In this document: positions 42,201-51,200 of the stretch, piece after piece
Layout of the letters: each line of letters starts with the position of its first letter
Numbering within the stretch: the first letter of the stretch is position 1
Source of the DNA: CAJXMH01 sp964001305
GTDB lineage: Bacteria > Bacteroidota > Bacteroidia > Flavobacteriales_E > Vicingaceae
Length of the DNA: 64,000 nt
NCBI GenBank assembly: GCA_964001305.1
Contig: CAXFAI010000008.1
Coordinates: 1-64,000, forward strand
Reading direction: 5' to 3'
Made by a program: the position numbers and the translations under genes
The notes under the pieces: generated by a model
Told to the model about the DNA's origin: nothing
Databases searched by the model: none
Seen by the model: the letters and a program-made list of their open reading frames with translations, nothing else

Positions 42201-43609
42201 TTAAGAAGAAGAAGTTTATTTTGCAACGCTATTTAATGGATAATGCCATTTATGCTATTACCAGTTTGAAAACGGTTTCATTTAACTACAATGAAACCCA
42301 AGGGACAATTCTTCCAAATTTTGGAAGAACAACTTCTGTACTTGGTATGGATGGTGGTTGGGATGCTCCCGGTTGGGGTTTTGTAGCTGGTGCTCAGGAA
42401 CCAGGCGATGATTACTTTTTTAAAGCGCTAGATAATGGTTGGCTTGTGGAAGATATTTTTGTAAGTGGTGACTTTTCTAAGACGTATAGTAAAACCATGA
42501 ATATTAGGGCTACTATTAAACCCATTGATGGTCTACGAATTCAATTAGAAGCTACCCAGACAGAGTCAGAAAATGTAAGTCGTTATTTTTATTGGGACGA
42601 TAGTGCTTCAACGCCGGCATATAATTATGACGCACCACCAATCGTAAGCGGAAATTACAGCATATCTTATTTAACTTTTAATACCGCATTTGAAAAGGAC
42701 AAAGAGAAGACTTTTGAGAATGCTACTTTTAGTCAATTGTTAGCCAATCGTGCAGTCATTTCTCAACGTCTGGGAAGCCAAAATGTGAACTCGCTTCAAA
42801 GAGGGGAATTTGCTGATGGCTACAGTGAAACTTCACAAGAAGTCTTGCTTTATTCATTCTTGTCAGCTTATTCAGACCAGAATGCGAATGCCATTACCAT
42901 ACGCAGTTTTACGGATATAATGCCCAAACCAAACTGGAATATAACTTATGATGGTTTATCCAGAATTCCATTCTTTAAAAAGTATTTTAAAAGTGTCACT
43001 TTAAATCATCGTTATCGTTCAACCTTTAGTGTAGGTTCGTATACTCGAAATCCAAATTATGAAACTCAAAATGGCGACCCTTTCTCTAGGGACGTGAACA
43101 ATAATTTTATCTCTGATAAACAGCTAAGTACAGCAAGTATAATTGAGCAATTTAGTCCACTTATAAATGTGGATATGACATGGAATAACCGATTGATTAC
43201 CAGGGTTGAAATGAGGCAAGACCGAAATGTGTCCTTGAGCTTTGCAAATAATCAAATCACTGAAGTGAAAGGGAAAGAGTACATTATTGGAGTGGGATAC
43301 ACCTTAACCAATCTAAAGTTGCCATTTAAAGTAGGTAAAGTAGAACGCAGCAGTAACCTTGACTTGAGGGCAGATATTTCGCTTCGTGACAATAGAACCA
43401 TTATAAGAAGAATTGTAGAAAATAGAAATGAGCTGACCGCAGGTCAGCGAATTTTCTCAATTAAGTTTACAGCTGATTATCGGTTTAGCAATAAGTTGAA
43501 TTTGAGGCTGTTCTACGATCGAGTTGCAAATACTCCATTAATCTCATCTACCTTCCCAACAGCAAATACAAATGCTGGAATTAGTTTGAGGTTTACCCTT
43601 TCACAATAG
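36260..43609 (+). CDS. sprA: T9SS outer-membrane translocon / gliding motility protein SprA
   Basis: A 2449-residue protein, the giant beta-barrel through which T9SS cargo crosses the outer membrane. After a signal-like stretch (about 9-27, SRLWLFLILMGGLLSSASG) the sequence has the SprA family features: PQGSAELSFGVNISRRDNP near 174, repeated long amphipathic strands, and a beta-barrel terminus ending in F-T-L-S-Q. A charged linker of almost only E and K lies near 1930-1960. The start is TTG at 36260: an in-frame stop lies three codons upstream, and the only nearby ATG would cut the signal sequence. It follows ruvA by 19 bp. It is the channel the T9SS-tagged proteins in this window would need. 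Confidence 0.96.
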   Translation: MVNRNHHISRLWLFLILMGGLLSSASGKSNTWPDFDFNKVYNIQLPADSTEDDSNDVKLIYPFDDRSNEGLNENESPLFFGDPSNVEKEFEYDPESGEYNYYQKIGDRDFRRPTQMTLEEYLEYDMENSQRDFWRKKAAAETLNESQGFRPQLNIKGELFDRIFGGNTIDIRPQGSAELSFGVNISRRDNPILPERQRRTTNFDFNQKIQLNVIGNIGEKLRIQTSYNTEATFDFENQTKIEYTGYEDEIIQKIEAGNVSLPLQSSLITGSQTLFGIKTELQFGRLRVTSIFSQERGEKKEINITGGAQVQEFEKSASEYEENKHYFLSHLFRESYESNLANPPRITSRINITAVEVYITNTQGSFNNTRNILGFTDLGSDRRIYNPAVVNRTYQNTDGNRVADNNVNDLYANLSGGFSQAGQIRNFNNADQILQSEGLQSGSDYERLENAVLLSPNEYVLNPELGYISLNRTLNPQDVLAVAYRYTYNGKVYQVGDLSTDGIDGQEALYLKLLKGTIIDPTLPSWDLMMKNVYSLDAFNVSQENFQFEIWYLNESTGVEIPYFPEGKPEGKPLIQTLGLDRISVVNDPQADGLFDFIPNVTINPQNGRIYFPVLEPFGDYLKSRFDNQNLATKYAYDSLYTTTKILAQQDVDHNRFTFRGRYQSSSGSEISLNTFNIPQGSVTVTAGGAQLTENVDYTVDYNLGRVKILNDGILASGQPIKVSLGSNSLFNVQTKTLMGSRFDYRVSEDLNIGGTVLNLTERPLTRKINIGDEPISNTVVGIDGSYQTEAPFLTRAVDLLPFYSTKQKSTLTVTAEAAKLFPGNSRAITKNGIAYIDDFEGSQTVIDIRAANAWYLASTPQGQDDLFPEGNLNQELDYGFNRAKLAWYTIDPLFFRNDSRTPSHIQNSASQSNNFSREILETEVFPNKDPDPGLINNLPTLDLAFYPRERGPYNYETSGGDYSAGLNADGTLKEPRSRWGGIMREIQSSDFEASNVEFIQFWIMDPFNEQDGNPNHSGGDLYFNIGSISEDVLKDSRKSFENGFPVDGSNNNTDGTIWGRVPTVQSVVLAFDNNPSSREFQDIGLDGLSDAQEQEEFQDYLNELATVLNPAVLNEFAADPSEDNYHYYRGGDYDAQQLSILERYKMFNGHEGNSPTAEQSPESYPTAATTLPDQEDVNRNFNLDRTESYYQYKVRLSPEILQTTNVGNNYITDVVRATKNVNGKTKEVNWYQFRIPIRDPEKVIGNIRDFKSIRFMRMFLKDFDEDVIVRFARLGLVRGEWRAYDREEIPPGDTHGSEPGTTSFNIAAVNVEENANRVPINYTIPPDIEREIDFGTTNLRQLNEQSLVLDVCNLQDGYSKYAFRYLDLDIRQYQRLKMYAHAEAGQSGEVLNDGDVSIVLRLGTDFESNYYEYEVPLEVTLPGENSPEQVWPESNEINLEFDKLINAKQNRNRQFVNPGSGVSVSQVYEIEDGKNFIRVRGNPNLAEVRVVMIGVRNRRGGLNNDNDDGLPKCAEVWANELRLSDFNNKGGWAAQARVNAQLADLGTVNLSASMSTPGWGSLEQKLNERQRETNQQYDLSASLDLAKFLPKEANLSIPMYYSISENVIRPEFNPLDPDVKLNDVLRSNEFTDDYKDSIRKITDDYTRRRSLNFTNVKKVPGPNKGKSRIYDVENLSFSYAYTEIYQRDINTKYDKQETYRGGINYAYSAQPKHIEPFKNVEFFKKHKGWDWVKDFNFNPVPSQISVQSLFDRSYQERQARNITSSSTSSFVFESPPFYQKSFNWTRLYTLRHNFTKSLTFNFNASNRALIGEPDGKVDRDDKESYEAFKQEVWSNIQRFGDNTNYNHNFDLNYSLPLKKIPGLDFVNASARYSATYAWDLVGNPDADTSLGSTIRNSQTKGLQATLSMDILYNKFQYYKDLKNPQIDNRYIFKEEKEEEEEEKKGKKKEEKKGEDPKSLIVGEEIPDKRTEAIDEEPDTLKKKKFILQRYLMDNAIYAITSLKTVSFNYNETQGTILPNFGRTTSVLGMDGGWDAPGWGFVAGAQEPGDDYFFKALDNGWLVEDIFVSGDFSKTYSKTMNIRATIKPIDGLRIQLEATQTESENVSRYFYWDDSASTPAYNYDAPPIVSGNYSISYLTFNTAFEKDKEKTFENATFSQLLANRAVISQRLGSQNVNSLQRGEFADGYSETSQEVLLYSFLSAYSDQNANAITIRSFTDIMPKPNWNITYDGLSRIPFFKKYFKSVTLNHRYRSTFSVGSYTRNPNYETQNGDPFSRDVNNNFISDKQLSTASIIEQFSPLINVDMTWNNRLITRVEMRQDRNVSLSFANNQITEVKGKEYIIGVGYTLTNLKLPFKVGKVERSSNLDLRADISLRDNRTIIRRIVENRNELTAGQRIFSIKFTADYRFSNKLNLRLFYDRVANTPLISSTFPTANTNAGISLRFTLSQ
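42053..42130 (+). repeat. Purine-only tract in sprA encoding a KE-rich linker
   Basis: Almost 70 bases contain A and G with a single T, coding the low-complexity EEEEEEKKGKKKEEKKGED region. Such tracts can change length by slippage, and an indel not divisible by three would break sprA. Confidence 0.7.
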
Positions 43610-43651
43610 TCACTTAAATGCTAATTTTAACCCAAAATAAATACACGAAAA

Positions 43652-44029
43652 ATGAATATTCCAGCTGATTTAAAATATACCAAAGACCATGAATGGGTAA
43701 AAATTGATGGAGATGTTGCCACTGTAGGTATTACTGATTTTGCACAAGGAGAGCTAGGTGATGTTGTATATGTTGAAATAGAAACATTAGACGAAAGCTT
43801 AGCAGAGGGAGAGGTTTTTGGAACAGTTGAAGCAGTTAAAACTGTTTCTGATTTGTACATGCCATTAGATGGTGAAGTGATTGAAGTAAATGAGGGAATT
43901 GAATCAGATCCTGAGGTAGTGAATAAAGACCCTTACGGTGAAGGTTGGATGATTAAGATAAAAATGTCTGATATTTCTCAAGTGGATAATTTGCTTTCAG
44001 CAGAATCGTATCAAGAAGAGATCGCTTAA
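43652..44029 (+). CDS. gcvH: Glycine cleavage system H protein
   Basis: 125 residues, the lipoyl-carrying shuttle of glycine cleavage. The lipoylation site is K63 in FGTVEAVKTVSD. The flanking hammerhead fold is complete, with HEWVKIDG near the start and NKDPYGEGWM near residue 96. It follows sprA by 42 bp. It acts with GcvP encoded about 12.6 kb downstream; gcvT is not in the window. Confidence 0.98.
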   Translation: MNIPADLKYTKDHEWVKIDGDVATVGITDFAQGELGDVVYVEIETLDESLAEGEVFGTVEAVKTVSDLYMPLDGEVIEVNEGIESDPEVVNKDPYGEGWMIKIKMSDISQVDNLLSAESYQEEIA

Positions 44030-44128
44030 TTATTGAGGTTGGTGAAAAGACTTAACATACAATTGTTTTTAATCACCCCAATCTCACTTTAAAAATTATT
44101 ATTTTAGCTTTCTAATTATTTTTAATTT

Positions 44129-44842
44129 ATGGAACTTAAGAAAAATCCTAAAGCAGACTTAGAAAATAAGCGTGGAGTTTTCTTCATGATAGGTCTAGTG
44201 CTTGTTATGGCTGTAATATTGCTTGCTTTTGAGTGGAAAACTTATGAGCAAGGACCTAATAGCCTTGGAACATTGCAGGTTGATGAAATTGAAGAAGAAA
44301 TGATTCCAATTACACAACAACAAGCACCACCACCACCACCACCTCCTCCTCCGCCACCACAAGAAATATTAGAAATTGTGGAAGATGATAAGGAAATTGA
44401 GGATGAGGTAGAGATTCAAGACTCTGAAGCTGATATGGAAACTGAAATTTTTGAGCAACCAGAAGAAGTTATAGAAGAGGTTGAGATTTTTACTATTGTT
44501 GAAGATATGCCTATGTTTCCCGGATGTGAAAAAGCTGGTTCTAAACAAGAAAGAGATCAGTGTACACAGAATGAAATCTATAAATACATCGCTCAGAACA
44601 CCAAATATCCACCTATGGCAAAAGACGCCGGAATAAGTGGTACTGTTTACATTAGATACCTAGTTAACGAAAAAGGAAAAGTAACAGATGTAGAAGTGTT
44701 AAGAGGAGTTTCTGGTGGTAAGTCACTAGATGATGAAGCGGTTAGGGTAATTAAATCATTACCTACCATGACACCAGGTAAGCAGAGAGGGAAGCCCGTG
44801 AGAGTACAATATACAGTTCCCGTTCGCTTTAACTTGAGATAA
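44129..44842 (+). CDS. TonB-family energy transducer
   Basis: 237 residues. One membrane anchor (about 19-37, FMIGLVLVMAVILLAFEW) is followed by a proline-rich span (PPPPPPPPPPP near 67-78) and an acidic linker. The C-terminal TonB domain (about 150-237) has NTKYPPMAKDAGISGTVYI and VPVRFNLR. It should transmit proton-motive force from ExbBD to outer-membrane receptors. A conserved cysteine pair (PGCEKAG, RDQC) precedes the TonB domain, as in many Bacteroidota TonB paralogues. No receptor is encoded nearby. Confidence 0.93.
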   Translation: MELKKNPKADLENKRGVFFMIGLVLVMAVILLAFEWKTYEQGPNSLGTLQVDEIEEEMIPITQQQAPPPPPPPPPPPQEILEIVEDDKEIEDEVEIQDSEADMETEIFEQPEEVIEEVEIFTIVEDMPMFPGCEKAGSKQERDQCTQNEIYKYIAQNTKYPPMAKDAGISGTVYIRYLVNEKGKVTDVEVLRGVSGGKSLDDEAVRVIKSLPTMTPGKQRGKPVRVQYTVPVRFNLR

Positions 44843-44862
44843 GAAAGAAAATTCTATAGATT

Positions 44863-44890
44863 AAAAAAGGCCGCAATCGCGGCCTTTTTT
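44863..44890. terminator. Bidirectional terminator after the TonB gene
   Basis: A 12-bp stem, AAAAAAGGCCGC/GCGGCCTTTTTT, with a 4-nt loop lies between the converging TonB-family gene and the solute-binding protein gene, with A and T runs on both sides. Confidence 0.92.
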
Positions 44891-44892
44891 AT

Positions 44893-45747
44893 TTAGTTCA
44901 TTTCTACAGTCTCAATGATTTCAAAGCTTAGATGTTTTTCTAAGATTTGATGGTAATCTTTGGTGGATGTAAATCCAAATCCACTTTCCATAAACTCATT
45001 AAAAAGAAGCGACCATTGTGAGTCTTTCGGGAATATAAATCCAAAGTATTCATCACTTATACTTGCTATTTTATGCATTTTGATAAAGTCATCATTTTCT
45101 TTCATGTATTTCCAAAAAGTAATTACATCAGAATAGCCAAAGTACCTGCCACTAGTTGCTATTGTTTGAATACCTTCCATAGGTAGATTGGTTAACTTGG
45201 TCGACTCTCTTGTTGAACCGACTTGGTGTAGAAATTCCTTCATATATGTTTCATGAATGGAGTTTTTTACAATTACAGGATACATTTCACTAAAGGTCTT
45301 TTTAAGATCTTCCTCTGTTAATGCGGTAGGAACAGTTCCTTGAGTAAGCAGTACGGATACATTTTTTAAGTAGGGTGCGGAATAAATGACTTGCTCTTTG
45401 CGCTTCTCGTTTATACTCACCGAACCCATTCCAATGGTATTCGCTGAACCATTTTGAACATTAAGTAAAAGCTTGTGAAAAGTTACTGGCTTTTGATAGT
45501 TTAACTTTATTTCAAAATCTTTTTTTTCTTTTACCCATTCGGCAAAATACTCCAAGATATCAATTTCTATTCCTGTTAGCTTTCCATTGTTTTTATATGC
45601 AAATGGGCTGTTTTCAAAATAGAAAACATTTAAACTAACTTCATCTCCTGATTTTACTTCTTCAAGATGAACTTCTTCAGCTAGTTGAGCTTTACTCAGA
45701 CTTATCAGTCCAAGGCAAAATAAGAAGGTAATGACCGTTTTTTTCAT
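44893..45747 (-). CDS. Periplasmic amino-acid-type solute-binding protein
   Basis: 284 residues from the ATG at 45747; the longer frame to 45894 overlaps the opposite gene. A signal peptide (MKKTVITFLFCLGLISLSKA) precedes a SBP_bac_3-like fold, with SPFAYKNNGKLTGIEIDIL, then IGMGSVSINEKRKEQVIYSAPY, and a hinge near GRYFGYSDV. The family usually delivers polar amino acids to ABC importers or acts as a ligand sensor. No permease or ATPase is adjacent, so it may be an orphan binding protein. The promoter lies in the 91 bp shared with the divergent lipoprotein. Confidence 0.85.
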   Translation of the reverse strand: MKKTVITFLFCLGLISLSKAQLAEEVHLEEVKSGDEVSLNVFYFENSPFAYKNNGKLTGIEIDILEYFAEWVKEKKDFEIKLNYQKPVTFHKLLLNVQNGSANTIGMGSVSINEKRKEQVIYSAPYLKNVSVLLTQGTVPTALTEEDLKKTFSEMYPVIVKNSIHETYMKEFLHQVGSTRESTKLTNLPMEGIQTIATSGRYFGYSDVITFWKYMKENDDFIKMHKIASISDEYFGFIFPKDSQWSLLFNEFMESGFGFTSTKDYHQILEKHLSFEIIETVEMN

Positions 45748-45838
45748 AGTGTAATTTTTAGGCAAATTTAGCATAATATATAAGCTATGTATTTTGTGAA
45801 GTATGGCCAAAAAGATATCTTTGAGTAAAACCATACCT

Positions 45839-46693
45839 ATGACAAATCGAATATTGACTCTTGTATTACTTGTTGTATTCTTGGCTTCTTGCAACCAAGA
45901 AAAAGTAGATCAGTTAACTGAAGACAATAAAATAGCCGAAAATCAGATTCAAAGGCAGGATTCGGTTTTAAACGATATGTTAAAGTCTTTCAATGAGATT
46001 CAAAGTAATTTAAGAGAGATTAGAGAGCGAGAAGGAATGATGCGCATGCGCTCTATTGATGGTGGGCAAGAAAGCACTGATATCAAACAATCAATTTCAG
46101 AAGATATTACTGCAATCAGTAAATTAATGAGTCAAAACGAAGAAATGATCAATAATTTGAATGCTCGTTTAAAAGCATCAAATGTTCAACTTTCAGAATT
46201 TCAAAAATTGATTAATAATTTGAATGGCCAAATAGATACAAAAAATCAAGAAATAGAGCGAGTTAAGAGTCTACTTTCAGATAGTGAACTAGAAGTAGGT
46301 AAATTGTATTTTATGCTTGATTCTTTAAATTTTTCAAACCAGATGAAAGAGCGAAAAATAGAAGACCAAGAAGAAACAATAAACACGGCGTATTACGCTT
46401 ATGGCACATATAAAGAGTTAAAAGAAAAGAATGTTTTAACGAAAGAAGGTGGCTTGTTAGGTATTGGTGGAAAAGAAGATTTGAAAAATAATTTTAATAA
46501 GGAATACTTCAGTAAGATAGATATCCGGGAGCAGACTTCTTTTTTAATTTATGCGAAAAAGGCTGAATTAGTGACCAATCATCCAGATAACTCTTATGAG
46601 TTTAAAGGAAAAGACGGAGTGGATAGCTTGGTTATTTTAAATCCTGATGAATTCTGGAGAGCAAGCAAGTACTGTGTAATTGTTGTGGATTAG
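45839..46693 (+). CDS. Coiled-coil lipoprotein (Cbp1-like)
   Basis: About 284 residues from the ATG at 45839, which gives a lipoprotein leader (LTLVLLVVFLASC). The upstream ATG at 45803 would bury the leader behind twelve residues. Residues about 25-180 form a long heptad-rich coiled coil. The C-terminal domain (about 200-284) has the pattern GIGGKEDLKNNFNKEYFSKI and HPDNSYEF. I recall this from a family annotated as Cbp1-type collagen-binding adhesins in Bacteroidota, but that function is not shown here. It is divergent from the solute-binding protein. Confidence 0.8.
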   Translation: MTNRILTLVLLVVFLASCNQEKVDQLTEDNKIAENQIQRQDSVLNDMLKSFNEIQSNLREIREREGMMRMRSIDGGQESTDIKQSISEDITAISKLMSQNEEMINNLNARLKASNVQLSEFQKLINNLNGQIDTKNQEIERVKSLLSDSELEVGKLYFMLDSLNFSNQMKERKIEDQEETINTAYYAYGTYKELKEKNVLTKEGGLLGIGGKEDLKNNFNKEYFSKIDIREQTSFLIYAKKAELVTNHPDNSYEFKGKDGVDSLVILNPDEFWRASKYCVIVVD

Positions 46694-46704
46694 AAGCAAT
46701 ATAA

Positions 46705-47892
46705 TTAGTCACTTAAGTGGCTAATTGCAATGAATGCAAGTAGTCCACTTCCCATTTTTAAGGCATTCTCATCAATGTCAAATTTAGGGTGGTGAACACT
46801 GTAAGTAATTCCTTTCTTTTTGTTTCCAACACCTAAACGGTAAAAGCATACATCTGCATGTTGCGAGAAATAGGCAAAGTCTTCAGCTGTCATTCTAAGG
46901 TCTAAAGCATGCACAAATTCTTCGCCTAAGTAGTTTTTCGCTACTTCTTGACTTTTAAGAGTTGTTGCTTCATCATTAACCAAAAACGGATAACCCTTCT
47001 GTATATCTACGATACAACTACCGCCAAATGCTTCCGCAGTATGAGTAGCGATTTGAGTGATTTTTTCATGGAAGATAGCTCTCCATTCTTCATTCATGGT
47101 TCTCAAAGTTCCCTCAATAGTCACTTCATCGGGAATTACATTGGTAGCTCCTAAGCCTTCAATTTTACCAAACGAAAGAACAGTAGGTATTGTTGGGGGT
47201 GCAATTCTGCTTGCTATTTGTTGTAATTCAAGAATAAGGTTTGCGGCAATTACAATAGGGTCAATATTTTTATGGGGTAATGCGGCATGACCACCTTTAC
47301 CTTTAACCTTAAGGTAAATTTCATCTGCAGAAGCCATATACATGCCCGGCTTAAAACCTACATGACCTACTTCAAATTCAGGATAAACATGTTGAGCAAT
47401 TATTTTTTTGGGTTTGTACTTTTCAATAATCCCCTCTTTAATCATTAGTGAGGCTCCACCTGGCAATTTTTCTTCACCAGCTTGAAAGAAACAAACTACT
47501 TTGCCTTTCCATTGCCCTTTGCAAGTATGAAGTATTTTAATTACGCCCATTAAACAAGCTGCATGCACATCATGACCGCAGGCATGCATGATCCCATCGT
47601 TTTTCGATTTGTAGTTTACTTCATTTTGTTCAAGTATTGGTAAGGCATCCAAGTCTGCTCTCAGTGCAATAGTTTCCCCGTCTTCATGACCGTTGATTAC
47701 GACCGAAAAGCCAGTTTTTACCCAAGTGGCATCAATTTCAATACCCCAAGATTGAAGTTTATTTTTTAAATAATTGGAAGTTTCTACTTCTTTAAAAGAA
47801 AGTTCCGGGTGTTGGTGAAGATGCTCCCTAATTTCTTTAACCTCTAAAAAGAAATCTTCAGCTAATGAATGAATCTGTTCTTTTAAATCCAT
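46705..47892 (-). CDS. M20-family metallopeptidase / amidohydrolase
   Basis: A 395-residue zinc enzyme of the M20D group, the same group as IAA-amino-acid and N-acyl-amino-acid hydrolases. Metal ligands and catalytic residues are visible: ACGHDVHAA near 105, QAGEEKLPGG near 137-146, HVYPE near 168, and MTAEDFAYFS near 345. It has no signal peptide, so it is cytosolic. The substrate could be an acyl-amino acid or peptide. Last gene of a minus-strand run, 1 bp after the TSUP gene. Confidence 0.92.
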   Translation of the reverse strand: MDLKEQIHSLAEDFFLEVKEIREHLHQHPELSFKEVETSNYLKNKLQSWGIEIDATWVKTGFSVVINGHEDGETIALRADLDALPILEQNEVNYKSKNDGIMHACGHDVHAACLMGVIKILHTCKGQWKGKVVCFFQAGEEKLPGGASLMIKEGIIEKYKPKKIIAQHVYPEFEVGHVGFKPGMYMASADEIYLKVKGKGGHAALPHKNIDPIVIAANLILELQQIASRIAPPTIPTVLSFGKIEGLGATNVIPDEVTIEGTLRTMNEEWRAIFHEKITQIATHTAEAFGGSCIVDIQKGYPFLVNDEATTLKSQEVAKNYLGEEFVHALDLRMTAEDFAYFSQHADVCFYRLGVGNKKKGITYSVHHPKFDIDENALKMGSGLLAFIAISHLSD

Positions 47893-47893
47893 C

Positions 47894-48268
47894 TTACTTT
47901 GAAAAGAAAATCATTTTAATAGCAGCAAAAAGCATTACAAATCCAAAAATCTTTTTCATCACATCTTCGCTGATGTAAGAGATTGAAATTTTAGAGCCAA
48001 AGTAGCCCCCAATGATAAACGCAGCAGCAATAACGATTGCAAATTTTAAATTTAAGTTGCCTTCTTTATAATAGTTCATAGCAGCTAAAATGCCAATAGG
48101 AGGTAGCATAAGTGCAAGGCTTGTACCTTGAGCTCCATGTTGACTCATTCCTAAAAAGTACACTAAGGCAGGCACTATAATTATTCCACCACCAACACCA
48201 ACCATGCCGCTTAAAACTCCGGCTAGTAGGCCAATGATAACTAATATAATTAATGTTGAAAAACTCAT
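47894..48268 (-). CDS. Half-size TSUP (TauE/SafE-like) membrane transporter
   Basis: About 124 residues from the ATG at 48268; the frame to 48283 starts with TTG inside the previous gene. Four hydrophobic helices are seen. The motif GLLAGVLSGMVGVGGGIIIVP near 15-35 is the classic TSUP repeat signature. Full-length TSUP proteins have two such halves (about 250 residues). Here only one is present, so it should act as a dimer, as in other short members. The substrate is unknown (sulfite, sulfonates or other anions in the family). It is sandwiched in a tight minus-strand operon. Confidence 0.88.
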   Translation of the reverse strand: MSFSTLIILVIIGLLAGVLSGMVGVGGGIIIVPALVYFLGMSQHGAQGTSLALMLPPIGILAAMNYYKEGNLNLKFAIVIAAAFIIGGYFGSKISISYISEDVMKKIFGFVMLFAAIKMIFFSK

Positions 48269-48272
48269 AAAC

Positions 48273-51200
48273 TTATATATCAAGACTTAAAGAAAACATA
48301 AATAAAGGTTTATCACTTACGTACCCATTTTCGATACCCCACCCCCAATCTGCTCTAACAAAGTAGCCCAAAAGAGTAGTTCTTAGACCAAAGCCAACTC
48401 CACCAACTATTGGGTCGTTTATGTTTTCGTAGGTTACTGTAATTGGCCCTTGTGTTCTACTTTCGTTATTAATTGGGTTATCATCTGCAAAAGGAGAGTC
48501 ACCAACCCAAGCTGTACCTACATCGCCAAAACCAACGATTTGAAAGTTTCTAATTAAGTCAGATTGAATGGGTCTTTTGATAAAGTAAGTAAATACTGGA
48601 AATCGAATCTCTGTATTTATAACAGCAAAGTTATTTCCGTTTCTTACATTTTGTAAAAAGCCTCTCATATTGGCCGCTAATGCTTGGAAACCATAATTCT
48701 GACTAAAATCTATTGGGGTGCTTTCATCATAAATATCAGATTTCCACCATTCATCTACACCTCCTAAATAATAGATTAATGGGTTGTTTCCGAGAGACTT
48801 ACTTCCTGCAAAGCGAAATACACCGATTAGTTCTCGATGAATTTTTTGATAATGTCTAAAATCAAAACCAAGAACGGTTAAGTTTTGATTCTTTTCAGCG
48901 TTTTCAACTTCAGTATAAGCCAATTGATACTGTTCCGCAAATATCTTGTACCTTGTTCCGTATCGAATATTTAAAGCGATATCTCTCGTGTTGTCAAACA
49001 CATAAGCCACTTTTGTAGAAGCCCAATATTCATTGCTAATGTCTCTTTGTAAATTAAAACGGTCGCTTGAAAGAGGGATTAATTTATCGTTTCTGGCTTG
49101 AACCACTCCACGAATACTGCTTACCTCATTAAAAGGCCAGATGAGACTTACAGATGCTTGTAGCGTTTTGGTATCAAAAGGAAAGGGCGTATCTGTTGTT
49201 CTAAGTCTTCTTCTGCTAAAAGAGTATTCTTTGTCTAACCGCTTTTCAAGGTTTTGATAATTTAAACCATATTCAATTAAATCTCCACTATACCTAAAAG
49301 ATCCATACACCTTGTGGTTTTCCATAAGATCAACAATGCCAATATTGGTATTTACACCAACTCCAGGATTGGTATAAGGCCCACCATTAAAAACTTGATA
49401 TTGGCTCGTTAAAAACATATTGTTTAATTGCAATACAGAATTATCAGGACTAAAATTCAACCGATATAATCGCTGAGTTGGAAATTTAAGTTCTTCAACT
49501 TCTGGCTCTTCAGTATTTGAAACAATAGTTTTTCTTGCTAAACCTTCCTCAAATGAAAAGGTATATTCATCAGGGTCTACTTCAGCATTTGATGGTAAAG
49601 CTTTTTCAAATGATTTAAACCGCACAATCTTTTCTTCTTCTTTAAAAGAAGGGTCTATACGATTATCTTCTAGATTGTCTTCACTAGCCGTAAAATCAAA
49701 TTGATTTGCACTTTGTTGCAATTGAAATTTCCCATCTGAATATATAATTTGATTTATATTCTCCGTATTAGATGAAGCTTGTTTTAGTATGTTATTTGAG
49801 TTGTTATTTGAAAAATGTTCATAGTAGTACTTGTAATTGATTGTTGTATCAATACTGCTTATGCTACTATCATAAAGTGTATAGTATCGTTCGTTAAAAC
49901 CATCCTTGTTTTTTAAATAGTATAGCTTATCTGAATAAACAGCCTGTGATTCATTTTCAAATGGTGAATTTGTCACTTCTCGAATAGCTTCTTCTTCATT
50001 AAAACGATATTCAAAAATGTCCTTTTCATGATTAAACCGATCATAGGTCGGGTTTTCAATTCCTAGACTATCATTGTTTCTGTCTGAACTAAAATAGATA
50101 GAACTCCCATCTGGGCTAAAAGCAGGATATAAATCGGAATATACATCACTGGTTAGATTTTTCTGTGTGTTTCCGAGCATGTTGTATAGGTACAAATCAG
50201 ATTGACCCTTTGAAATAGCAGAAAAAACCAACTCTTTTCCATTTGGGGAGTAATCAAAACTCAATACTTTTTCTAGTTTTAAAATAGGTTTAACAGCTAG
50301 TTTCTTTTCTTTGATTTGATAGGTGAAGAGTAGCACATCTCCTTTTGATTCTGTTATAAAGTTGATCATTTCCCCACTTGGGTGAAAACCTATAAGTGGA
50401 TAACTATAATCTTGAATTCGATCAAGTTTGTGTTCCGCTTTGTAAATCAGTTTTCGATTATCTTCCGATTTGTTGTATAGATAAATACGGTACTTGCCTA
50501 GTTGGTTTTCAGTATATAAGTGGTATTGTTGGTTTGGGCTTTCAATATAATTTTGATATAGTCTTCTCTTTTTTACTTTAAAGTCAGCATTAGTTATTGC
50601 TTCTAATTGGGTAGAGTTTTTGTCCTCATATTTTTCTTGGTAGTACGAAAGCCAGTCTTCATAAAGTTCATCAAAAGGGACTCCAATTACATACAGAAAT
50701 CCGTCCTCTACCTCACGACTAACTCTAGTCATATATAAAATATTTGAAATTACCTTCTTACCATAAACCTCAGAAATGTATTGCCAAATAGCATGTCCGG
50801 CAATTTTAGCTTCCTCATTACTAAGGGTGTTAAACTTTTTAAAGTCTTCATTTAAAATGCCATCTTTAATCCGGCTATTTAGGTAAGGATCATCAGGGTA
50901 CGATAGGTAAGATATTAAACCTTCGATATACCACTCAGGAAGTGAAAGCAAGGCTGAGTTCCTTAATACTTCTCGCCAATTACCCCCAAAAATCATTTGG
51001 TAAATGAGTACTCTTTGAATACCAGCATCAATCTGTTTTTCAAGTTTTTCGTAATCTCCTTCAAAGTAGATAAACACTTTAGAGCCAACAATTCGGCTTA
51101 GCCCACCAATGTTGTAATTAGGATTGGTATTTAAGCCAATATTGCTTTGTCTGAAATGAGATTGTTTGTTGTAAATAATAAACTGAATGCGATCTTCTAA

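Noticed and set aside
44032..44085. Imperfect inverted repeat between gcvH and the TonB gene as a riboswitch or terminator
   Set aside because: TGAGGTTGG.../...CCAATCTCA arms are far apart and mismatched. They lack a T run and show no known riboswitch core.
44320..44360. CCA/CCT trinucleotide run as a CRISPR-like or phase-variable repeat
   Set aside because: It simply codes the proline-rich span expected in TonB proteins.
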